DNA from: Nematostella vectensis
Taxonomy: Eukaryota; Cnidaria; Anthozoa; Actiniaria; Edwardsiidae
Direction: 5' to 3'
NCBI RefSeq assembly: GCF_932526225.1
Contig: NC_064045.1
Location: 12,704,442 to 12,768,441 of the forward strand
Length of the DNA stretch: 64,000 bases
Below, one piece after another: positions 23,411-34,249 of this stretch. Within the stretch, counting starts at the first letter, position 1. Every line of letters begins with the position of its first letter. The notes beneath the pieces were generated by a model. It was not told where the DNA came from and did no database searches. It worked only from the letters and a program-made list of their open reading frames with translations. The position numbers were made by a program, and so were the translations under genes.

Positions 23411-24345
23411 ATACCTCAGAGGCAGAGAGACCCTGGAGTATAAGAGTGTTAGGACATTGGCGCGAGGATGGTATGGCAGTATAGGGTATTGGCTTCCTCA
23501 TACCTCAGAGGCAGAGAGACCCTGGAGTATAAGAGTGTTAGGACATTGGCGCGAGGATGGTACGGCAGTATAGGCTATTGGCTCCTTCATACCTCAGAGG
23601 CAGAGAGACCCTGTGGTATAAGAGGGTTAGGACATTGGCGCTAGGATGGTATGGCAATATAGGCTATTGGCTCCTTCACACCTCAGAGGCAGAGAGACCC
23701 TGGGGTATAAGAGTGTTAGGACATTGGCGCGAGGATGGTATGACAGTATAGGCTATTGGCTCCTTCACACCTCAGAGGCAGAGAGACCCTGGGGTAAGAG
23801 TGTTAGGACATTGGCACGAGGATGGTATGACAGTATAGGGTATTGGCTCCTTCACACCTCAGAGGCAGAGAGACCCTGGGGTATAAGAGTGTTAGGACAT
23901 TGGCGCGAGGATGGTAAGACAGTATAGGCTATTGGCTCCTTCATACCTCAGAGGCAGGGAGACCCTGGAGTATAAGAGTGTTAGGACATTGGCGCGAGGA
24001 TGGTAAGACAGTATAGGCTATTGGCTCCTTCATACCTCAGAGGCAGGGAGACCCTGGAGTATAAGAGTGTTAGGACACTGGCGCGAGGATGGTATGACAG
24101 TATAGGCTATTGGCTCCTTCACACCTCAGAGGCAGAGAGACCCTGGGGTATAAGAGTGTTAGGACATTGGCGCGAGGATGGTATGACAGTATAGGGTATT
24201 GGCTCCTTCATACCTCAGAGGCAGGGAGACCCTGGAGTATAAGAGTGTTGGGACACTGGCGCGAGGATGGTATGGCAGTATAGGCTATTGGCTCCTTCAT
24301 ACCTCAGAGGCAGAGAGACCCTAGAGTATAAGAGGGTTAGACAAT
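23411..24345. repeat. 89-bp tandem array, about 11 copies
   Basis: Each unit starts cctcagaggcagagagaccc and ends near tattggctccttcaca. The period is 89 bp (one unit is 87 bp by a 2-bp deletion near 23796). Since 89 is not a multiple of three, each unit is read in a different frame, and the short open frames across it are not genes. Confidence 0.93.
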
Positions 24346-25880
24346 ATCGCTAGGATGGTAAGATAGTAAGCTAAAAGTCAAGATTTGCGCTTCAAGTTCC
24401 AGTTCAGAAAAATCCAAGCACAGCTCTACACAGCCTGCCCGCTAGTCGACTTCATGATTCTTCTTTCCTTTCTTCTTTCGCAGTTATTGTAGCCCTTGGG
24501 TTTGAGTTTGCATATTATAGTTAGGGATGATGTAAATAGTGCGATACATGAATGATGAATAGAAACGACATCATTAACATGAGCGATTGCTGTCTTTGTG
24601 TTTTTTTTTTAGAAATTCACCCCTTAGTCATATATAAGGGATACAGCAAAACCTTGAAAACTAGACACAGTTCTAAAGGTATTATATGAGCTATTTTCGA
24701 GGTGACTTTATTTTTAAGGCCATCTTTACAAAGCATTTCTGGCATATTTCCGGCCGAGGGCTTTCATTCTACGCCTTTATCGAGATCTACAATAATAAGG
24801 GAGTGTTCATTATTTATGGCCGAGGGGGGAGGGGGGGTCGGTTCCCACATAGGGGGATGCTAAAAAAAGTTTTGGGTATGTCGATGGGGGGAGGGGTCAA
24901 AACAGTTTCAATGTGGTTGAAGGGGGGTAAAAAAGTTTCATTCCTTAAAAAGTAGGAAACTCTTTTATTTATTATTATTGAAATGAGTAACCAAAATGCA
25001 AGAAAAGCTGTTTTCTAGCGTTGCCAATAACATTTAGGCTACATTTACTGCTGTTAAGCCGTGAAAGCTTTCCCACAAATGACAAATTCAACAATATCTA
25101 TTACTCGGTAGCAGTTCATTTAAGCTTGACCTATAGGATCAATAAAAAAAACTGAAATTTTTATATGCATTTTTAAAATATACTAGGAATCTAGTACGAC
25201 AGGTTATTAGATGTCAATGTGTAAAAAGTCTGACTGACCAGATCTGGGATTTGTAATAGGTGTATAAAAACCTATTTCGCCAGATTTGAAAAAAAGTGAG
25301 TACTTACAAGCAGATTTTTACTGTACTTTATAGTCTACGGTTCCTCTTTTTACCTCTAAAATACACGGTAGACACAGAAAAACACATTCTTTATTGGGTC
25401 TTATTCATGATACGCAAAGATGGTCAAACATGGTACATCATGCATTGCGTGCCCACCAACATCCCAACCACATTCCTGACCTGTAATTTCTCTCCAGACT
25501 AGCTGAAGCTAAGCCTAGACCAAGGCAATCTGAACGGTTTCCCTGTGCCTTGGGTTGAGCCCTGAATAGGTGCGGGACCTGGGATGAGCCAATAAAACGG
25601 GGTATGGGCGTGACGTCACTCTTACAACATAACACCACAGGAGGCCCGGTCAGAATGCCTGGGGGAGGCTAGGTGAAGCTGTCTTCGGCAGCAAAACTCT
25701 TCAGAGGGCGCCCGTTAAGGACCCTGGTTTTGTAAGCATGGAAAGCCTTTGTCTAGCTCTTTCATCCCAGTCTCAGAAACGATGATTTCCTTTTTTATAT
25801 TTTTCGTATGATGAGAATAATTTCAGCAATACACCAAAAACTGGTATTCGACTCTGCCAAATTTTCGTTTTCGATAAGAC
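24346..25880. other. Intergenic between convergent CEP95 and astacin genes
   Basis: No coding exon was recognised on either strand. A G-rich patch at about 24820-24930 (vicinity of gttcattatttatggccgag) looks like a dispersed repeat. The remainder is AT-rich. Confidence 0.35.
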
Positions 25881-26547
25881 CAAGGGCACCCAACGACGAA
25901 AAATTCACAAGCGGCCGAAAATGAGTTAAGATACCGTTTTTATTCGTTTGCAGTCATTTTTATACAATATAGAGCTTTCCTAGATATTTTTTTCTGTTCG
26001 GATTTGCTGGCAAAATTCCAGCCATCCGAAAAATCTAGTTACTCATCCCGAGACATCCGAAACTCCTACCGAAATTTCTGGGCCAAGGACACCCAACGAC
26101 GAAAAATTCACAAGCGGCCGAAAATGAGTTAAGATACCGTTTTTATTCTTTTGCAGTCATTTTTATACAATATAGAGCTTTCCTATATATTTTTCTTCTG
26201 TTCGGATTTGCTAGGCGAAATTACAGCCATCCGAAAATTCTAGTTACTCATCCCGAGGTCTCCGAAACTCCTAGCGAAATTTCTAGGGAATGTACCTGTA
26301 TACTCGCTCCCGAAAATACTAGGGTTTCTTTTTTTAAAGCATGTCGGACAAAAATCTCCCGAAAACGGTGATAGTGGTAACAAAAGTAACTCCGAAGAAC
26401 ATAGGTGGTCCTGCTCTCTTCCCAAGAAACATAGGTGCTCTAGAAATACAAATTCCGAAAAAAGTAGACATTTCTAGGCCGACCCCGAATTCCGTAGGTA
26501 TGTTTCCGAACAGATATTTGACCGAAAATGGTCGTTGGGTGCCCTTG
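25881..26547. mobile_element. Non-autonomous DNA element with internal duplication
   Basis: The ends are CAAGGGCACCCAACGAC (left) and its inverse GTCGTTGGGTGCCCTTG (right), flanked by TAAGAC and TAAGAG, a probable 6-bp target duplication with one mismatch. The left terminal region of about 200 bp is present twice in tandem (from 25881 and from about 26081). No transposase is encoded. Confidence 0.75.
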
Positions 26548-26588
26548 TAAGAGTTCTTCAGGGCAGAAAGACTTGGAGAAGGAAAGAG

Positions 26589-29500
26589 TTAGCCAATTTT
26601 CAGAGCACGCCATCTTTTTCTCGGTCGTAAAACATCCTTCAGCGTACGCTTGCCTATAACACAAGGGTAAAGCAAAACATCAAAACAGACGCGTTAAAAA
26701 ATATCGTTGTCTTTTCAATGTTTGGGAGGGGGCGTTTACGTACCTTGGCATGGTAGTTCGTTGCAATCCTGTACCTCCACCAGCGCACCGGAACAAACTT
26801 TACCACCAAAGTGAGGCGGAGGGTTGTCACATAGCCTCGATCTGACTTGGAAACCTCCACCGCAAGAACGACTGCATTCCGCCCATGATGCCCAGCGGCC
26901 CCAATGACCGGGAATTGGGACTAGAAACAAGTAAGCAAACAAGCATGTTAAATAAAAGGATGCTAAAAAAGGATGTTAAAAACAATGTTTCATCCAAGAA
27001 AAGATTCTTACCCACCACTAACATGGAAATTTTCTTAGATGAGAAAGAAAGCCAAAAAAGTGAAGGCTGTCAGACAGACGAGTAAAAAACGTAAACAACG
27101 CAAACTTCAAAGATGATTCAAACTGGTGACCTTTTCTAAGACCATACAGGTAATCCATCTGTGTTTGTATGTGTGTGTATGTGTGGGGGGACATTTCTGG
27201 AATCAACACAATTTGTCGTCTATTATGGAAATAAGCTTTATTCGTTCGACATGTTTATTCTTTTAAAAGGATTTGAAATGGAAATACGACCAATTTTTGG
27301 CGGTTGATCTTAAATCTATTAGGTTCACATAGGAAGATAAACAAGTCTTTCTGTTTCCGCTTAAATGGGCAGTCGCACGTTCGTCCAAAAGTGAAAATAC
27401 ACCGTTGAATCGTCATTTCTTGAGAGCGAAATAGACGGCTGAAATAGTATGTAGATATAGAATCCGTTTGCATCGCGCCGAATTTAATCACACAGAAGAC
27501 AATCAAACAGCTTTTAGATAGTGTCCAATAGTAATTCTCTGTGCTGGATTGGTGACGGTAGCATTCATTAAAAAATCCCGCTACCTGTGTGCGACTGCCG
27601 TTTTAACACTTTTCTCAGCGCACAAGTAACCTGGCTCCGTTAGAGGAATATGTACATTTTTGGGTTTCCAAAAAAATGTGCTATGCGCACCCCTTTTCAA
27701 CCCATTGGCGCCCTGGTAGCTTCTAGTAGCTTCTGGTAGCTTCTAGCAGAAGCCTCGTTTTTCTGTATTCCGCTGGGCTGGCGTTCAGCAGGGAACATTG
27801 CTAGGATACTTACTGTTACACTCGTCCTTGATGCATTTATTTGTCTCCGACTGAATCCCAAAGTAGTCTGTACCAGGACATTTTATGCGGCTCTTGTCGG
27901 TACAGAATCTTTCTCTTTTCATGGAGCAATGTTCGTTGCACGGACCCCAGTGTGACCAGTGACTCCACCCACCTTTCTTAGCTAGGAGGAGATAAAATAA
28001 CAGTGGCTGATGTTTGTACTGGTTTTCCTTGCGGTGATCCGCAAGGAAGTGCGGAATCTGGAACGAGCTCACACCCTCTCAGACACCACAAAAAGCCCAA
28101 TGAAAGCCAGGGACAAAAAAGTTTTTGTTTCTGGCCGCGCGCGAGCCATGACTCGGATAAACGCCTGCCAGCAGGCTAACCAGCAACAAAACCCTCCATT
28201 AGAAGCTTTATCTTCTTATCTGATATGACACATGGTTTGATGGAAATGCGTGCATGAAAAATCACCAATTTTAGCAATGACAAGCATGAATTTACTTTGT
28301 TTCTTGAATAGTATTAAAAACTGTAGTAAAAGCGAATTATTAGTAGATTAAAATGGGGGAAAAGTAGACTTACACATTACAATAAACATAAAATAATGTA
28401 TTTAAATGCTTCTAAATGGCCATATGTAACTATTGTCTGGTGTAAATAAGAAACAGCCCATCAAGAACTTTAACAGCTTGTTTGTCCAAAGGTACCCCGA
28501 TTTATGACAACCTATTCAGCCTGTAGGTTCGCTAATGTTCTCTGTAAAGGTAGCTTAGATTATCCATTGTAGATAGGCCATGGAGCCAAATTAGACCCAG
28601 CAAAGACGTATTTGTCACTTACTTTCGCAGTCGTACAACGCATTCAATTGCAGGATGTCTGTGTCACTTAGCGTGGAGCGCCGACGACCGAATTGCATGG
28701 CGGGATCTTTGATTGAAATCATGGTCGGCTTATTGTTCTTAGAGAAAGCATAGTTCCCATAATGCATCAGGCTTTCAAAGTCGTACATTCCACCCACAAA
28801 ATCCAGCCTGCCTCCATTGTAACGGTTGAAATTCTTCTGTTCTCCTGTAGGATAGTTAGTTAAGAATGTGAGACAGAAGACACCCAGAATTTGTAGTAAT
28901 AGTTTCCCAACCCACGGGTCACTCTAAACACAAGACATAATAGCATTACCACAGGTATACCATCACAGAAATACCTGGCATACCATTTTACCCAGTACTT
29001 TGGTGTTTTCATTTTTGTCTAGTACCCAGCACCCACGGTCGCCCCACACCACAGGAATACCTGGCATAACATTCCCCCCAAGTTTATTGAAGCTTTTTTT
29101 CTATTTGGTGCCCAGCACCAACGGTCGCCCCACACCACAGAAATCCCTGGCATGACATTCTCCCCAGTACTTTGACGTTTTCATTTTTGTCTAGTACCCA
29201 GCACCCCCAATCGCCTTACACCACAGGAATCCCTGGCATGACATTCTCCCCAGTACTTTGATGTTTTCATTTTTATTTCATGTCTATCTAGTACCCAGCA
29301 CCAACGGCCGCCCCCCACCACTGGAATCCCTGACATAACATTCTGCCGAGTTTATTGATGTTCTCATTTCTATCTAGTACCCAGCACTAACGGTCGCCCC
29401 TCACACCACAGATATACCTGGCATGACATTTTCCCAGAGCACGTTAATGTATTCGTCTCGATCGGTCCTCGCCTGCTCGTGCCAGAAGCCGAGTGCATGC

Positions 29501-32500
29501 ATCAACTCGTGCAGAATGATTCCTTTTTCGTTACACCCATCACCGATAGACAACTCTTGCCCCCCAACCACGTCCACTTGGCGACCCACGGGGGACCAGC
29601 ATCTGGGACAATAAAATACAAGCGTCTTGCTTAACGAGCCATTTACCACAAATTATAGGTTATATAGTACGACACACACTACCGTGGCCACCAATACAAA
29701 GTGTTATATTGCGACGCGCGCTACCGTGGCCACCAATACAAAGTGTTATAGTGCAACGCGCGCTACCGTGGCCACCAATACAAAGTGTTTAGTGCAACGC
29801 GCGCTACCGTGGCCACCAGTACAAAGTGTTATATTGCGACGCGCGCTACCGTGGCCACCAATACAAAGTGTTATAGTGCGACGCGCGCTACCGTGGCCAA
29901 AAAAAAGTGTTATAGTGCGACGCGCGCTACCGTGGCCACCATAGTACAAAGTGTTATAGTGTGACGCACGCTACCATGGCTACCAATACAAATTATTATA
30001 GTGCGACGCGCGCTACCTTGGCCACCAATACAAAGTGTTATAGTACGACGCGCGCTACCGTGGCCACCAAAACAAAGTGTTATAGCGCGACGCGCGCTAC
30101 CTAGACCGCCAATACAAAGTAATATAGTACGAAGCGTGCTACCCCGGCCACCAATACAAAGTGTTACAGTGCGAAGCGCGCTACCGTGGCCACTGATGCA
30201 AAGAAAGTAAACCAAGTAAGAGTCAGAGTGTTGATAAGCAACTTCCTAATAACTTGATGCAGTCCGACATGCAATAATGCACACTCAAGTCAATCATATT
30301 TATACAACGACACTCGTATATCGCGCGCCCTGATTGGTCAAGGATCCACACACGCAGTCTTGGCGCACTTCCGCAAAAATAGAATATAAAGTAAGGAAAC
30401 ATTTTGATTGTTGATTGTATAAAACAAATAGATCTCATTTTTGCGTGCGTCTGTCCTCTAGTAGATGCGAAGATGACGTCACAGCGTGAGATGAACAAAA
30501 AAGTACGTGACTGTTGTTCATGGACACGTTGTAACATCTTCTGTGCAGAGGACAGATGCACAAAACAATGGGATCTATTTGTTAATACAAAAAAAAGCTG
30601 CAAACAAATTGGGTGGTCTGGGTATGAAATGATAAATTCACTTTAATGAATCAACACGGTTTAGATTGTTTGTCTTACGCCTCTGTGGGAACGGAGACGT
30701 TTCGCTGACGTTTCTAGCATTAGCCCTTCGTCAGAGCAAAAAAACCTTAATTTCCTAAATATAGACTAAACTGTCTTATAAATTAGCGCATAGCGTAAAA
30801 AATGATTTTTTTCCGTTTCGTACTCCTAGCCGTCAATGTATATTTCGCTAGCTTCCTCTATTGTGGTACCACGAGAGTGACGCCCATTCACGTCAATTCA
30901 TACCCCTGCTAATTGTGTCGCTACGCGAGTGACGCACATTCACGTCATTTTTTACCCCTGCTAATTGTGTCGCTACGCGAGTGACGCACATTCACGTCAA
31001 TTTTTACCCCTGCTAATTGTGTCGCTACGCGAGTGACGCTCATTCACGTCAATTCTTACCCCTGCTAATTGTGTCACTACGCGAGTGACGCCCATTCACG
31101 TCAATTCTTACCCCTGCTAATTGTGGCACCACGCAAGTGACGCCCATTCACGTCAATTCTTACCCCTGCTTACGAACAAATCGGATCCAGTACTTGTCAT
31201 TCGGCTTCTTGTCCCTGAATCGCACACATGATGTCTTGTGGATCTCTTTTACGGCCTCTAGGATGTTTTTCCGAGCATATCCTTATTGTATCATGTAATG
31301 AATAAACAACCAATGTGAGGGCAAAGCAAGAGGAAAATAAACCTACTTTTTCTCTATACGACACTTTAGAAGTTCATAATTATCAATCACCATCATGTGA
31401 GCGAGCAATGTTGTTTTGTTCTTGTTGAGAGATAGTTCTATTGTAGGATTGGTTTAATTACAATGTGATTCATGACTTTGTTTTTATTTAGACTAGACTA
31501 AATTTTTCCTTTGCATTATGGTTTTCACAGCCTAACAAACAATTTATCCGTTCTTAAAAACACAGGAATCCCGGACAGATTTCAAGGTACTAGGCGGAAG
31601 CGCTATCAAAGTCGGAACAAGACTTTCTAAATACTTTAAAGTCTCATATAATAAAACACATTGTGTTTTATTATGTACCAATACGTACCAATTTCTGTTT
31701 TAAGCTCTAACGGTACCACTCGCGAGGGCCAGATGTTTGCACGTGTGCGTATCGCCTTCCTCTTGCTTATTGGGCCTGATGATGCAATGTTCGCTCGTTT
31801 TGGTTCCGTGTCTTGCTTGCTTATTGACCCCGCTAAGACTATGCTCGCGCTGCCCGCATCGCCGGTCTCTGAGGTGTCGACGTACTGCTTGTCTTCTTCA
31901 GTGAGCGAGATGTCACCCTCAAATAACGGGTTGCTCCACGCATCCAGGTCACCTGTTGGAAGTGAGGGAACGGGTTGATACAGATTGTGATGGGGGGTGA
32001 TGGTGATTGTGTTGGTGGTGGTAGGGTGATGGAGATGAAAGTGATCATGGTGGTAGTGTTGGTGGTAGTAGGGTGATGGAGATGAAAGTGATCATGGTGG
32101 TAGTTTTGGTGCCATTCTCGGGGACCCAGGGCGACGTTGAGACCGTAAGCAGTCGTACTCGTGAAGACGAAAGAAAGAAAGGAAAAATACGTCTTTTCTC
32201 CCTCTTTTTTTCGTCTTCGCGCTTGCTCCCGCTTCCGGTATTCGCGTCGCCCTGGGTCCCCGAGGATGTGTCGGTGCTTATGATGATGATCATGGTGATG
32301 GTGATGGTGATGGTTGTGGTGATGGTGATGGTGGTGGTGGTGGTGGTGATGGCGATGGCGATGGCGGTGGCGGTGGCGGTGGCGGTGGCGGTGGCGGTGG
32401 CGGTGGCGATGGCGATGGCGATGGCGATGGCGATGGCGATGGCGATGGCGATGGCGATGGCGATGGCGATGGCGATGGCGATGGCGATGGCGATGGCGAT

Positions 32501-33137
32501 GGCGATGGCGATGGCGATGGCGATGGCGATGGCGATGGCGATGGCGATGGCGATGGCGATGGCGATGGCGATGGTGATGAGGGTTGTTGATTCGTATGCT
32601 TATGATGATGTTGGTGGAGCTGATGATGTTGTTGATGTTGTTGTGATAAGCTGATAGTGATGATAATGGTAATGATGGCGTAAAAAGGTGGATGATGGTG
32701 ATGATGATGGTGGCGATGGTTATTTCAATAATTAAAATAAAAATTTGTAAGCATTTGGTGATGATGATTGTGGTGCTTTTTTTGTGGACGTGATGGTGAC
32801 GGTGGTGATGAAAGTAGTGCTTCGAGTAGAATGGTTTGTCTTACCCAGGTTAGCGTCCTCTATCCGATCCGCCAATGTGTCGTTCTTAAGGCTCTTGGGC
32901 AATGTGCTGTCAGTGCCGTCATACAATGGCGCGTGCGCGGAAGCATCTAAACAAAGGTCAGTCTTACCAAGTTACAAACGAATAGACTATAAATGCTTTA
33001 TACAAAACGTCATTTAGGATTTTTTACAGTGTTCTTCTGTGGATTTTCCAAAAATGAATCGTTAATGCGAAAGAATTTGCAGGCGAAATAATATGATAAA
33101 TCATCTCACCATGCAACCAATGTAAAGCAAACAACAT
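26589..33137 (-). CDS. Astacin (M12A) metalloprotease with two TSP1 modules, secreted
   Basis: Nine exons on the minus strand: 33110-33137, 32845-32946, 31689-31952, 31164-31281, 29418-29602, 28623-28844, 27814-27981, 26744-26920, 26589-26653. Their total of 1329 nt is in phase at every join (442 residues). The propeptide has the conserved NPLFEGDI motif. The mature enzyme probably starts near WPSRVVPLE. KTSCVRF and GCWSPVG flank the zinc site HELMHALGFWHEQARTDRD, and the Met-turn is SLMHYGNYAFS. Two thrombospondin type 1 repeats follow, the first atypical (WSHWSHWGPC), the second classic (WASWAECSRSCGGG). A short basic tail (KRWRALKIG) ends the protein. Such enzymes cleave matrix or morphogen substrates outside the cell. 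The first exon (nine codons, weak signal peptide MLFALHWLH) is the least certain; the terminal exon rests on splice signals only. Confidence 0.88.
28930..29417 (-). repeat. Tandem array of astacin exon end plus 5' splice site
   Basis: In the intron just after the zinc-site exon (end 29418), the exon's last about 18 nt (minus strand GGAAAATGTCATGCCAG) and the donor region recur five times at about 85-100 bp spacing, at plus positions near 29330, 29240, 29150, 29060 and 28970. The two distal copies keep the GT dinucleotide. The three nearest have GG in its place and so are dead donors. Confidence 0.85.
29650..30215. repeat. 42-bp tandem array, about 13 copies
   Basis: The unit is built around gcgacgcgcgctaccgtggc followed by caccaatacaaagtgttata. 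It lies in the astacin intron between exons 31164-31281 and 29418-29602. Single copies of the core occur elsewhere: 5217-5240, near 37822 and, partly, inverted near 37972. Confidence 0.93.
30684..30745 (-). other. Hairpin fragment resembling a Penelope-like element end
   Basis: On the minus strand CTGACGAAGGGCTAATGC is followed by a GAAACGTCAG segment, so CTGACG/CGTCAG close a stem. From memory, this kind of sequence is common at the 3' ends of cnidarian Penelope-like elements. No coding part adjoins it. It is not a canonical hammerhead because the expected stem II does not pair cleanly. Confidence 0.35.
30860..31170 (-). repeat. Tandem array of astacin exon end plus 5' splice site (51-52 bp period)
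   Basis: The exon 31164-31281 ends AAGCAGG|GTAAGAATTGACG on the minus strand. This GCAGGGGTAAGAATTGACGT block recurs five more times downstream (plus positions near 31100, 31050, 31000, 30945 and 30895), each followed by a block with gtcactcgcgtagcgacac. Every copy keeps a GTA(A/T) donor-like sequence. Confidence 0.9.
31283..31688. other. Astacin intron without recognisable features
   Basis: AT-rich intron between exons 31164-31281 and 31689-31952. Nothing further is seen. Confidence 0.5.
32116..32266. mobile_element. MITE in astacin intron
   Basis: The left end is TCTCGGGGACCCAGGGCGACG and the right end is its inverse (cgtcgccctgggtccccgag). The 150-bp interior includes a purine-rich and a pyrimidine-rich half that can pair. 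It appears related to the degenerate element at 980-1133. Confidence 0.75.
32285..32580. repeat. GATGGT/GGCGGT/GGCGAT hexanucleotide microsatellite
   Basis: A run of GATGGT grading into GGCGGT and then about 28 perfect GGCGAT units, within an astacin intron. Alternating Met-Ala or Val-Ala frames are artefacts. Confidence 0.96.
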
Positions 33138-33449
33138 TTGAAGCAATGTGTAAATCCTCCCTTGGACGAATAAAAATGACAACATTGAAGGCTGGTAGAC
33201 TCGCGAGGGTGATTCTAACCTATGTAGATTCCTATTCCTATACTAGATTAGAAAGTACTTTCTAAAAGCGATAACGAGTAAAAACCGTCATTTATAAAAT
33301 CGCTGTTATTACTCGATTAACATTTAATGGTGCTCTGGTAAATCCGATCAAAAACCAGCAGAATTATCTTGAAAAACTAGTGACGCGGGTATTATTATAA
33401 ATTGATCCCGCTCCCCGAAAAAAGGGAACCTTAACCGTAATTTCAAGAA
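33138..33449. other. 5' flank of the astacin gene
   Basis: AT-rich. It probably contains the promoter if the first exon is correctly placed; no motif is distinctive. Confidence 0.3.
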
Positions 33450-33795
33450 TAAGTGCTTCCTCAAATAAAGGCCTCCCGCAAATAAGCGCCTCCTCTAAAT
33501 AAGCGCCTCATTAGATAAGGGTTACCCCAAATAGGGTCCTCCTGCAAATAAGCGCCTCCTCTAAATAAGCGCCTCATTAGATAAGGGCTTCCCCAAATAG
33601 GGTCCTGCCGCAAATAAGCGCCTCCTCTAAATAAGCGCCTCATTAGATAAGGGTTTCCCCAAATAGGGTCCTCCTGCAAATAAGCGCCTCCTCTAAATAA
33701 GCGCCTCATTAGATAAGGGTTTCCCCAAATAGGGTCCTCCCGCAAATAAGCGCCTCCTCTAAATAAGCGCCTCATTAGATAAGGGCCTCTCAAAA
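33450..33795. repeat. 66-bp tandem array, about five copies
   Basis: Units contain cctcctctaaataagcgcct, then cattagataagg and ccccaaatagggtcct. The 22-codon period makes the minus strand appear open over 110 codons. A poly-C run follows at about 33805. Confidence 0.92.
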
Positions 33796-33971
33796 TAAGC
33801 TAACCCCCCCCCCCCCCCCACAAAAAAAATAAATAAGGGCTTCCCCAAATAGGGTTCCTTCTTGCACGTGTATAAAAGCACGAGTATCTAAAGATAAAAC
33901 AGATTTTTGTCTCCAGTATAAGCGCCTCGCATGGAATAGGAAAAATAAATAAGCACTGCGCCACCTATTCC

Positions 33972-34249
33972 AGTACACTTTTTTTTATAAGGACGTTCTT
34001 ATTTTTGAGACTTTTCAAGGCTAAACGATGTTCTTAAATTTTAGCGTATATAAGAATATAATACCCAATGAATAATAAGATTGATACTATGAGCACAATT
34101 TGATTCTGCATTTTAAAACGCATCAGGACTAAAAAAGAAAATTTCTCTGCTATTTGAGCCTCGGCATGTTCTTAGCATGTTCTTAACATTTGGTGAAATC
34201 TCTGGCTAGACGTTCTTATAAAATAAAGGTTCTCCAAAAAAAAGAGTGT
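33972..34249. mobile_element. MITE, second copy of the 4849-5137 family
   Basis: TACACTTTTTTTTATAAGG at the left is matched by the inverse of the right end (aaaaaaaagagtgtaatta). The interior shares blocks with 4849-5137, such as CACAATTTGATTCT and GAGCCTCGGCATG. Confidence 0.55.

Noticed and set aside
23411-24345. Repeated frames of 64-93 codons on the plus strand
   Set aside because: They come from the 89-bp array; frames change between units and no gene structure supports them.
29650-31170. CRISPR-like array
   Set aside because: The units are directly adjoining or have repetitive spacers, and lie in an intron of a eukaryotic gene.
32285-32654. 193-codon plus-strand frame rich in Met, Ala and Val
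   Set aside because: A translation of the hexanucleotide microsatellite and its flanks, inside an astacin intron on the other strand.
33461-33793. 110-codon minus-strand repeat protein
   Set aside because: A 66-bp tandem array with a period divisible by three; no start context, neighbours or family.
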